Of a DNA stretch of 40,106 nt, positions 11,701 through 21,200 are shown one piece after another (the first letter of the stretch is position 1; the number at the start of each line of letters is the position of its first letter). Under the pieces are notes generated by a model. The model was not told where the DNA came from. It did no database searches and saw nothing but the letters and a program-made list of their open reading frames with translations. The translations under genes and the position numbers were made by a program. Source of the stretch: Roridomyces roridus (lineage: Eukaryota > Basidiomycota > Agaricomycetes > Agaricales > Mycenaceae); assembly GCA_029378245.1 (NCBI GenBank), contig JARKIF010000257.1, positions 1 to 40,106 on the forward strand, written 5' to 3'.

Positions 11701-13225
11701 CTAATTCTTCTCGTCCAGCTTCGACTCCCGCAGGCTCATCCAATTTGTATTGTACCCGTCCACGGATAAATGATTCCCAAGCGTAGGGTCTTGCACGGTC
11801 AGTCGCGAGGACGTATACGTATCGAGAGGGAGTGAGATGCTGGGTGAAGTCGCTGCCGACATGCCAGATTGGAGGTGAGCCATCTCAATTTGAACTTGCT
11901 GTATATATTGGGTACGATGAGCATTCCAATCCCCTAGATGTAGGTGTGGATGTATGCATGTACGCACCGAGAACGCCGCGGACGCCCCAGAATTCTTTCG
12001 GAATATTATCTCGGTGTATCCTTGCCGGGCGTTGAGTCTAGGTAGGGACAGATCAGGCGGTGGAGACACTGCTGATCAAGTAACCCACGATAGTAGTAGT
12101 GAGTTTGTGAACACTGGAGAGGTACGATGAGTGGTATTCAATACGAACATTACGCCGACTTACGTTTTGGAATAACAACGAAGAAGGCGACGTAGACGAC
12201 TGGAGATTTTGGATTAGTTGAAGCAGCCATTGTGCAATGGGTCCACCTACAATTGTCCTTCATTGTCAAGAACTTGGATGATGGAATTAACATTTGCCAT
12301 GTTGCAAGAATGTGGGCTAACGCACAGTAATCAAGCACCCCAGTGTCCCGAAGCTAGGCAGCCATTTAGCTTCGCGATTATCTCGGAGTTTAGCAACCCA
12401 CATGGTCAACAATCCTGTTTCGATCGTCCAGGTCATGATTTGAGTGACGATTTTGTGTAGTCTGTACGGCAGTCAGCTGTGTGGGCGTTGAAAACCGACG
12501 AACATACACCCGGGATTTATCGAGATGCCACGAGCTCAGATAGTAGCATAACGAGAGAACCAGAGTCGCGTCGAGGATGGCGCTGATGAGGAGAATGAAT
12601 TCGATGAGCCACCCCGCCTTGGCGGTGTAATCTGGCAAATTAGGTCGGCCGAGCGCGAACACGCTCAGTCCAATGATTCCGATGAATCGTGTCAAAGTGA
12701 GGATGGCGCAGAAGAGGGGGAGGGAGGGAGAGTGTGTTAGTTTCCACAGGCGGTATGTAAACCACCCCTCGAGTTATGATAAGCAGAGGCCCAGAGACAG
12801 GATGCAATGAATCTCACCTGTTCCAGCGGTCCGATAAAGCCGCTCATCAGAATGGAAATGTCAAGAGTTATTGGTGGTTGTATCAGCAGCTCCGGATGCC
12901 CGTACTGCGTTACGGTGACTGTGTAGATGGTATGGCAAATGACAATAGAATGCCCAACGTCCAGGCACCAGGCCACGGCGACCTGGGTCATGAAAAATGA
13001 AGCCCAGAAATGAAACTGTTTCAAGGGACGCACGATGGATTTCACCAGGATATGATCCCTCTCGCTCCTATTGAAGTATTGCCATGCCTGCACGCTGACC
13101 ATGCCCGAAAGAAACAACGCGACGATGACTCCGATTTCCAAGGCTCCGATGGACGTGCCGAGATCGAAAGGGAAACCCGCGACGCCGCGGGCAACTGCAG
13201 AAGATAAACCTCGCAAAGCTGGCAT
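11701..13225 (-). CDS. DUF6534-type integral membrane protein
   Basis: Multi-pass plasma-membrane-type protein of a family greatly expanded in Agaricomycetes and of unknown function, sometimes compared with seven-helix receptors. Exons (minus): 13225-13034, 12982-12818, 12767-12508, 12461-12402, 12353-12326, 12257-12164, 12113-12089, 12037-11968, 11898-11701; 363 residues with consistent phases. Family signatures: the first helix GALEIGVIVALFLSGMVSVQ, then VGHSIVICHTIYT, ISILMSGFIGPLEQ, a YRLWKL turn, IVTQIMTWTIETGLL, and the end signature LFTNSLLLSLNARQ. The tail after residue about 298 is polar and probably cytoplasmic. The 25-nt exon at 12089-12113 is needed for the last signature. An in-frame ATG at 13288 could extend the N-terminus by 21 residues. 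The exon at 12164-12257 (AAG acceptor) and the 69-base in-frame intron 11899-11967 are the least certain parts. Confidence 0.8.
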
Positions 13226-13289
13226 CGGATAGTGGAAAGGCTGTCGCCATAAGCCTTCATTGCTCTTATAGACAAGTACTGGTGTCATT

Positions 13290-15465
13290 CGTGAGACGGC
13301 GAATCATGGTGGCAATAAAGCGCACCGTTCGTTTAATTAGAACTACTGCCGAGGGGCGGAATACCAAGAAATGTAGCCGGATATGGACGCCGTGTGTTGA
13401 TGTCCCCATGCCGAGTAGCGGGAGCTGTGTCGCTTCAATTGATAGCCACTTTTAATCAAACGTTTATTAGAGGAAGCTCGAGTACGAACGTAAAAGGAGA
13501 AACCACGACGAATCACAACATTCACGTGTCCGTTGGCAAACATAGGCAGAAAGGTGCTTGAAAATCTGACCACCTCTGTCAGAATTCACCCAGCTCGGAT
13601 CCTATCCCAGCTCGGGTCGGTATCTCGCCGATTCCAGTTCTTCGCCATCAATCTGGCACAGTGCTCCGGTGGCGCGTCAACAGACCAGCTACGATCTCCA
13701 CATGAGCGTAAGACAAAATTCATTTGCTGAATGCGGATTGAATGAATGAAACTTTATCAGAGCGGCGTGAGGGGAAAACGAATTGGCTCCGCTCCGAGAG
13801 GCGTGGAGGACTAGACTTGACAGTGAACTCGGAGAATGAGGTGTCAAGCCAGAAATGAGAGGCGAAATGCCGGCTCCGAGGGCAGCCCAGTCGGAGTGTC
13901 GTACAGTCTTCAATCTGAGAAAGACTACCACCGGAATTCCCTAGTACATGCGCGCCGTGGGAGAATGAGAACCACTGATGACATTCTGTGGCAAAATAAG
14001 CTATCGAAAGCGGCGATTCCTAGTACCAGTCATCGGCGTTGCTTGTCTGATGTAACGTGGCAACACACTCGAGGACCTGAAGTTCGGTGAATCGAGTTAA
14101 AAATGAAGCAGGATCAATGGAGACACATACTAGTTGGTAATTAACTTGATGACTTAATGGCCATTGAGGGTGCCACTGTCCAGTGAGGCACCCGACGACA
14201 AAGATTGACAGCATGACACCGTGGATTGAGCCCGAGGAGTAACCCATGCGTCCCTCTCCCAAATGAGCCATGATAATCTACAGTGGAGGGCACGTACACG
14301 GATGATATGATTATCCAGCCGGGTCGTAGCTGAAACTGATTTTCCTGGAGAGGCAGGTAGTTCGCTGTCCATGTATGATGCAGGAGATGACCACGAACCG
14401 GAAGGGAGTAGAGGTGGAAGTATATCGAAGCGGGCGGGGAAAATGAGATCCTTTAGGAACGGCGCCGGCAGTTCCACACATACCAGGGAGAGCAAGACGA
14501 GGCTCACGCCGACAGAGAAGGAAAGGTAGGAACAGACACGGCAGGACGATCGAATGCGATCGACGGCAGTGATCCCAGACGCACCGATTTGCACAGTATT
14601 TCGTCATAATACGACCCCACGCCCTTGGTGCTTTGTCCCAACGTTTGCTGTCGAGTCGGATGCCTGCAGCGTGCCACCGCGGGTGTGGTATAGAAAACGG
14701 TGGGAGGAGTGCCACAGAATACAGATAGCCCCGTGGGGATCAGTCGGCAGTACAGGAGATCCTCGGAGTTGTGGCTCTTTACTATTTAGCGTCGTTTTCT
14801 CGAGGACCAATGGGCGAGCCTTCCTTCACGCGCAGAGTATCAGCAATAGAGAGATATGAGGGTGGCAGTCGCGCACCTTGTGTGCCAGATGAGCACTATC
14901 GACTTGGGATTCCGACACCAGGAGTCCAGGACGACTCGGAGTCTAGATCAGTGGATCACTCCGGAGTCCGCCGAGCCGCGTTTACGCTTCAGTCGAAGAT
15001 GTGCGGTTGGAAGGCAAGAGAAAAGCGCAGCGTCGGCCCGGGACGTTCATAGGTTCACTAGTAGGAGGACTCCGAGATTCGAGAGGATGAAGGTGAAAGA
15101 CAAGAGAAGATGACACCACGTGATATTGATCAATTCATCAAATCAGGTGACTGCCAGCTGCTTGACCTCCACCACCACCACGCTGCGCGCCATGGGAGCG
15201 AGTTTCTATCGTTTTCCACAAACTAAGCCGGTCGACTGCTTACTGAACCACGCTCCCTTTGGCTTCCAAATGTCCCTTCGTTCCCGGACATTTTCGCGCT
15301 CCAATGGTGCTCAAATGGTGCTTATCGTCCAGACCGGCACTATGCGCACCTGTCGCGGTTCATTGCTGTAGACGTCCATCGGCGCAGCAGAAATTTCACT
15401 TTGGACGACCGATCTAAGTACATACATCAATTTGCACTCGCGGTCTCCATGTTTTCCCCATGTCG
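13290..15465. other. Gene-poor interval with possible decayed membrane-protein frames
   Basis: No gene could be assembled. On the minus strand 14154-14594 (146 codons) and 14311-14715 (134 codons) are open. The first contains a hydrophobic run around SYLSFSVGVSLVLLSLVCV that could be a membrane helix, but no family motif or consistent exon chain was found. Short plus-strand frames at 14554-15113 have no recognisable features. It may be promoter sequence plus relics. Confidence 0.3.
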
Positions 15466-15599
15466 CACGGCGGGCAAAAGCCAGCGAAGGCAACAATGAC
15501 CTTCCTTTAAAGAAGGTCGTTTCCCTTTGTTCGAACAAAGGAAAAATGCCTTCTTTAAAGGAAAGCTCCTTTTACCTTCGTTGGCTTTTGCCCGCCGTG
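15466..15599. repeat. 134-nt near-perfect inverted repeat (foldback / MITE-like hairpin)
   Basis: Two 67-base arms meet at a TTCGAA centre (15530-15535) with essentially no loop. The outer 18 bases of the arms are identical (CACGGCGGGCAAAAGCCA), and about 55 of 67 positions pair overall. Inner blocks such as CCTTTAAAGAAGG also match. Transcribed in either direction it would form a long hairpin. No clear target duplication could be set, so it may be a foldback element or an old MITE. Confidence 0.8.
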
Positions 15600-16280
15600 T
15601 CGATCTAGACTCTCGAGTACTACTGCCATCATTTCAACGTAGTTCCCGTCCATCTCTGGTCGCCGAGTACCTCGAGGATCTTGTCTCCATCCACCGGTGT
15701 CCTTCAGGCAAGCAACAATCCAACGATTTCTGGCACTCCGACGTCATTGTCGACTCGAACATCGGCTTCAATGAGCCTCGCGCCCTCCCCAGCGTAAGTA
15801 TGTTTGTGCTATTTTCTGTTTGTCATCCTAAATTCAATCTCTGCTGCTGTGTATCGTTTATATCCCACGTATTCTATCCTCGGCGCAGCTGGTTAATACG
15901 GCGCGGACTGATGGAAGCGGCAAACACCAATTCCAGTCGAAGCGGAGGCTAGCGGAGGCGGGTATATGTGTGGCAAGACAGACACTGACGGGCGTTTGTC
16001 AAGGAAACAATTCAACTGCCACATTAGGCAATAATGGGCGCCCTGAGTATAAATATCTCGTGTTACACACCTTCTGTGAGCGAGGATGCGTTCATGTAGC
16101 CTCATGCAATTCCGCACTCCTCCTGGCAAGTCCAGTCCATGCTCGTCGAGAATCAAGATCCCATCCCAGCGCACACCTCAATGGCCTGTGCGTTATTCGT
16201 ATTTCCCTGACAGCAGTCTAGGCTTACTGACAGACCTCGCTATGTTTTAAATTACTGACCTAGCCGTTCTTGCCGACAGG
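15600..16280. other. Interval between the hairpin and the cysteine-rich peptide cluster
   Basis: A plus-strand frame runs from the hairpin to 15952 without recognisable domains. A TATAAATA motif occurs at 16048-16055, about 30 bases before an ATG at 16086 that opens a 56-codon frame. Its position resembles the promoters of the two peptide genes downstream, but the frame has neither a signal peptide nor the shared cysteine tail, so I do not call it a gene. Confidence 0.25.
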
Positions 16281-16281
16281 G

Positions 16282-16289
16282 TATATAAA
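16282..16289 (+). promoter_or_regulatory. TATA box of cysteine-rich peptide gene 1
   Basis: TATATAAA lies 56 bases before the start codon at 16345. The comparable motif of the second copy lies 51 bases before its start, so the arrangement is conserved between the paralogues. Confidence 0.55.
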
Positions 16290-16344
16290 GAGCGGGTGTT
16301 CCAGGCTACAGGTAAGTACGACTTCAAAACGCCATCATCCCCAC

Positions 16345-16627
16345 ATGAAATTCTCCACCCAGGTCAGTTGGCAACTCTTGCTTCCCCCAAATTGTATTGA
16401 GTCCCCAACCTTCCACTCCAGTTCGTTATTATGCTCCTCAGTGCAATTGCTGCAGCGAGCTCTATCCCGGCGCATTGCGATTCTGCCTGCGTTGCTGTTG
16501 ACTGTGTGAGTGGTAATAGTCCAGGACCCTCGGACGGTGTGAATTCAATGTGATGTGTTAGGGAGACCGTCCTGTTACCAGTCGCGACTGCTTTGGCGAC
16601 CCGTGCTCTTGTGGGGAGTTGCCTTAG
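16345..16627 (+). CDS. Small secreted cysteine-rich protein, copy 1
   Basis: Three exons (16345-16362, 16422-16505, 16562-16627) encode 55 residues. The first exon is only 18 nt (MKFSTQ). It continues into a hydrophobic stretch FVIMLLSAIAAASS, so the start is a signal peptide cleaved near residue 20. The mature part of about 34 residues has six cysteines spaced C-x3-C-x4-C-x9-C-x4-C-x-C and ends with RPVTSRDCFGDPCSC plus a short acidic tail. The protein is probably exported, folded by disulphides and acts outside the cell. I do not recognise the family: the spacing is not that of hydrophobins, cerato-platanins or classical CS-alpha-beta defensins. A paralogue with the same exon plan lies 260 bases downstream. 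Both introns are phase 0 with standard GT-AG ends. Function (effector, antimicrobial, signal) cannot be told from sequence. Confidence 0.72.
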
Positions 16628-16832
16628 AATACAATGTAGGGTCGCACATAGGCCCAAAATTGAATATGAAATAGCTGTGGATGTAATTAATCTAACCCTG
16701 CAGCGACAAAGACCAAGCCAACAATGGTCCCCGATCCCTCAGATATTTCGAGGAGCGAAACGCTGGCAAATTGTGTCTGACCACTACGAGTCACCGGGAC
16801 TTTGCTTTGCTGGCAGGCGGGTTCGAAGACCG

Positions 16833-16839
16833 TATAAAA
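16833..16839 (+). promoter_or_regulatory. TATA box of cysteine-rich peptide gene 2
   Basis: TATAAAA lies 51 bases before the start codon at 16890, matching the promoter layout of copy 1. Confidence 0.55.
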
Positions 16840-16889
16840 GTTGGCCAGCACGTCGCTCCACTACCAAACCTAACCCTCTCCCAAATAAA

Positions 16890-17228
16890 ATGAGATTCAC
16901 CGCGGCGGTGAGTTCAACTTCCTGCGTTGTCGCCGAAGAGCGGCTCAACCTTCTGAATTGCTCATCGCTCCCACCAGCTCGCAGTGGCAATTTCCCTCAT
17001 CTCATTCTCCTCCGCAGCCCCCCGTCCCAATCCAACTCCCCCCGTTCAACTTATAGCGCCTCGACAGACCATGACCCGATGTAACGCCATTTGCGTTCCG
17101 GTTGATTGTGTATGTGATTGATCCGACATCATCTATTTCCGCTGATGGCCGACTTTCCGATATAGGGATGCCGGCCCGTGGCGAGTCGGGATTGTTTCGG
17201 CAACCCATGTTCGTGTGCGAATGATTGA
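16890..17228 (+). CDS. Small secreted cysteine-rich protein, copy 2
   Basis: Three exons (16890-16907, 16978-17109, 17166-17228) encode 70 residues. As in copy 1 the first exon is exactly 18 nt (MRFTAA), both introns are phase 0, and the second sits directly after the VDC codon triplet. The signal peptide runs through LAVAISLISFSSA. A proline-rich spacer of about 17 residues (APRPNPTPPVQ...) follows and is missing from copy 1. Then comes the cysteine part TRCNAICVPVDC and the shared tail RPVASRDCFGNPCSC. There are seven cysteines, one more than in copy 1, because the residue after the second splice site plus one is Cys instead of Asp; an odd number could mean a free thiol or a dimer. The spacer might be a propeptide, since an Arg lies before the cysteine core. 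No known family recognised. Confidence 0.75.
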
Positions 17229-17326
17229 TTGATTTTAGCGGGGCGATTCGCCGGCTTCTTCGAGCCTACTAGTAGCAACTGTGTTGAGTGAGAAACTGAG
17301 TGCCATTTTTTTTAAAAAAAATTCAG

Positions 17327-17431
17327 GGACACCGTCCCCACCGTTCTCGTATACACTCACACCGTCCAGTCACTTCCAACGATTGTTTCGGGCATCCTTG
17401 CTCTTGCTCAAACCTGAAGCAGATTTCCTAG
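17327..17431 (+). pseudogene. Third copy of the cysteine-rich peptide gene, last exon only
   Basis: After a CAG acceptor at 17326 the frame reads GHRPHRSRIHSHRPVTSN, then DCFGHPCSCSN and stops at 17431. The last part is the diagnostic tail of the two upstream genes. The beginning contains an expansion in which an HRP motif recurs three times, as if the RPVTS segment had been duplicated. No matching signal-peptide exon or TATA box could be found between 17229 and 17326, so the copy is probably a relic. A distant first exon remains possible. Confidence 0.55.
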
Positions 17432-17518
17432 GTTGGCCTGTTATCCATTGATATGGAGACCATCGACGCCGGCGCCGTGTGAGTTGTAACAGTGTTTACA
17501 TAAACACGGCGTTTTGGT

Positions 17519-17983
17519 CAAGGGGCACCAAAGATAAGAAATTTCCTATTATAGGAGGGGAGGGGGGGTCCCTCCAAGGGCTGAAAAAAAAGTTTTGTAC
17601 CAAATTTCCGCAGACACTGGAAAGGCTCTGTTTGCATAGTAGGCCACTGAATAGAGCCCCAGTGAACTTTCTCAATTTTTTCGGTACATGGTCCCGACTT
17701 GGTCACGTGTCCGATTAGTCACGTACTCTGGTCACATGCAGACCTTCGTCAACTCAGAATTTCGACGGAAAATCCCGATCTTGGGCTCCAGAGCTGATAG
17801 AATGGACTGGAAGCCCTTGGGAGGCATGTACAGGCAGCAGGGGGGGCAAAATACCCAAAATAATGTCATTTGATGCGTCCCAAAAAGGAAATTTCCTTTT
17901 ATAGAGGGGGGGAGGGTCTGCCGATTTGACTGAAAAAAGAAATTTGAGGTGATGTGCTGATCTCTTATCTTTGGTGCCCCTTG
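17519..17983. mobile_element. hAT-like MITE with 8-bp target site duplication
   Basis: The element is bounded by perfect inverted repeats of about 21 bases beginning CAAGGGGCACCAAAG. Just outside, the 8 bases GTTTTGGT occur on both sides (17511-17518 and 17984-17991), the hallmark of hAT transposition. Length is 465 bases and no transposase frame is present. Two internal blocks (17533-17600 and 17880-17950) are direct imperfect copies: each has AAATTTCC, then TTATAG, a G-run, GGGTC and a poly-A run after CTGA. The ends and duplication are well preserved, so the insertion may be recent. Confidence 0.85.
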
Positions 17984-18244
17984 GTTTTGGTTTGGTTTTG
18001 GTCTCAAATCGAGGTCGCATCAGGATGGGTTGGCGGCCAGTCAGGGAGAAGACTGGGGAAGACCGTGTCGCAGACACTAAGATATTGGCCAGAGAATCTG
18101 AACGATGTCCAAGGCCGCCGGGATGCACCGTCATGCCCGGGGTCGGGGACGAGATTTAGCGCTTAGCCCGGATCACCGCTAGCGCTGATACGGATAACTA
18201 TCGCACAGCTCCCTTGCAGCTTCCTCCTTTCCTCGCCACGTACC

Positions 18245-21200
18245 ATGGCCTCCGCGTACGCTCTCCTGGGTACTGGCCGTGTATTTTCGTTGATTACCAC
18301 GTCGTTGACGAAGCTCCCTAGTACATTCCGTGGAAGGCGTCCCCCGGCAGCCAAGCGGGCCCTTCGGCCGACGGAAAGGCTCATCGAATGTCTACGTGTC
18401 CATCCACCAGGACGGCGTGGAGGCGCATCGAACGCCAAAGAAACGCGATCCAGATGCGGCGTGGGATGCGATCTACACTCTGTGAGCTCGCAATCCGTGA
18501 GATTACGGGAGCACTGACCGATGACCTGCACCAGCTCTGCGAAGTCTCAATCCACGAAGATATCTTTCCGCCTGATGCGCAAATCCTTTCTCCCCGGTGC
18601 CGATTCTTGTCTGGGCACTGCCGATACGGATTTCGGTTCCTTGCTGGCGATGTGCCCTCCGGAAGAAGAATCGACATGCACGTACATTTATCCGTTTTTC
18701 GTCGCACGAAACTAAGTGCGCTGAAGATGCGAGGTTGGAGCTGAATACCCCATCTGGGCAACCCCAGCCCGTCGTTCTATCTGTGCGTCTCATGCATCAG
18801 GTCGATGCCAGTCAGAAAGCCGTCGATCTCGCGAGGGTTTCATCCAAACGCCTCGAATCTTCCTTGAGCTCGCTCACCGCAAAGCTCGACATGCTTCTTA
18901 GTCTGGGTGATACGATCTCCGAGGTGATTTAATCCGATATCCTGCATCTCTCTGCTGAGAATCCTCTCAGATCCATCCCTACGTCAGTATTTCGTGGAAG
19001 GTTCTCACCGCTGTTTATCAGGCGAGTCATCCTGCTTGCATTATACGAACGACCTAATCGGCTGTGCAGGTAGTGAAAAGACAGGCCGACGCCGACGAGA
19101 AGCTGTTAAAGCTGGTTGACACCATGGTTGATGTATACTCGATCGTCCAGGACACCGACTTCCTCGGAGACAAGCTCAAGAGTTTCGAGAAGACGGCGGT
19201 CTCGATTGCGAAGCAGACGGTGGAATGCGCATACTTCATCCAGGAGTATACGGCGTGTGGTTTTGGAGGTGGGTGTACTCCTTCCACACGGACACTGAAA
19301 ATGTATGGGTTTTAGGCCGGACGTTTCGCACCATTTGGTCCGAGGCTGACAAGCAGATCGACGAGCTGATCGAGACATTAGTCAATCTGAAGAACTCCTT
19401 TGAGGGCCGCATGGCGGTTCAATCCTTGTTCCTCTCTACAAAGATGTTGCTGAGGATCGAGAATTTAGGTGCGTTCAGGTATTTCTCGAGTTCACTTCCT
19501 GCTCATGCGTCAAGACAGACCAATCTCATTATTTGAAGAAACTGAATCCAGTCGACATGAATGCCAGCAGCCGCATACTATGCTTGCCCGGGACGCGAGG
19601 TGCCATATTGGACGACATCCGGCAATGGGCGTCCATCCCCAGTGCTGATTCCAGCAGCCTCTTCTGGTTGTCTGGCGTCGCCGGCTCTGGTAAGAGCACC
19701 ATTGCGACCACAGTGGCAGAATCCTTCCGAGGCCTTGAGCGCCTAGGAGCCTTCCTGTTCTTCGACAGGAACAATCAAGTCCAGAGTCACCCCGATGGTG
19801 TCATTCGCACACTCGCGTACTGGCTAGCACAGATAAACCCGCACATCGCCGGCGCGATCTCCGCCGCCATTCAACGAGACCCGGCCATCGTGAATGCGCC
19901 GATCCGGACACAGTTCCAGTTGCTACTCCTGGAGCCACTGCAGTCTGTCGAGAGCCGAATCGAGGGACCCATCATCGTCATATTGGACGCTTTGGATGAA
20001 TGTGGGGATCCAGCATCTCGTGCTGGCCTTCTATTTGTTGTCTCCACCGAACTTCCACGTCTGCCCAAGAATTTCCGGTTCTTCATCACCAGTCGCGCGG
20101 AAAAGGACATTAGCGATCATCTGCAGCACACTTCCACCCGCATGCAGCTCCACGTTTCCTCCGCCACGCCTGATATCACCCGGTTCATCACCCACCAGAT
20201 GGAGTCGATTCGAACTCGTGAATCCGACGAATTGTCACCAACTTGGCCTGGCGCACAAAATATGGAGCGCTTAGTCGAGCTCTCCGGTGGGCTCTTCATC
20301 TGGGCCTCGACCGCTACTGCATTCATAGCCGAGTATGACCCCGACGCACGCCTCCAGACTATCCTCACCCACCATTTCGTCCCCGGTGCCAAACTGGATG
20401 GTTTGTATTCTGTAGCGCTGAGGAGCTCTGGACCATGGGAATCTGACGCTCAATTTGCGGCGGACGCGCGTGCGGTCCTGGCGTGTGTGGTACTCGGGAA
20501 AGTGCCCATGAGCGACCAAACGATGGATGCCATTATCTCTCCAGGCCGCCGCTGTGCAGCGAGGGTGTTAAAGCACCTGCGCTGCGTCGTGCAGTGGAGT
20601 GGCTCTGGATCGGAGGCGCGGACAATACACCTTTCGTTTGCCGACTACCTCACCGATTCGATTCGTTCCGGAGGAGAACCGTGGGCGATTGATGGCTCGG
20701 TGCAACAAGCTGCCGTGTCGTTGGGTTGTTTGTGGGCGCTCAATCGTGAACTCAAGTTCAATATCTGCGGTCTTGAAGACTCGCATTTCCTGAATGCCGA
20801 GGTGCCCAACCTCGCTGATCGAATAGGCAGTTGTGTTTCAACTCAGCTGCGGTATGCGAGTTGTTTTTGGGCCCACCACTTGCAGGAGGCGCCATTCAAC
20901 GATACCTTGCTGGACCAGCTGCAGATTCTTTTCAACAACAATTTTCTGTATTGGCTCGAAGTATTGAGCCTCGTAGGACAAGTTTCCACTGCCTCTGAAG
21001 CACTCCGGGTGGCCGCTAAATATACACAGGTATGTGCTTTGACACTCGCTTTGATTCTCGTCCAACTCTTACACCAGGGCCGCGCCGAGGATCTTGAGAA
21101 GTTTATCGCCGACGCGATCAAATTTGACTACGCCTTCGCTCCTCTCATCACACGAAGCACCCCTCACATCTACCTATCCGCCCTTGCATTCACGCCTCAC

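Noticed and set aside
12258..12326. A fifth GC-AG intron in the first DUF6534 gene (donor GCGTTA near 12323)
   Set aside because: A GT donor after 12326 with an AAG acceptor before 12257 closes the phase with standard ends, so no GC donor is needed.
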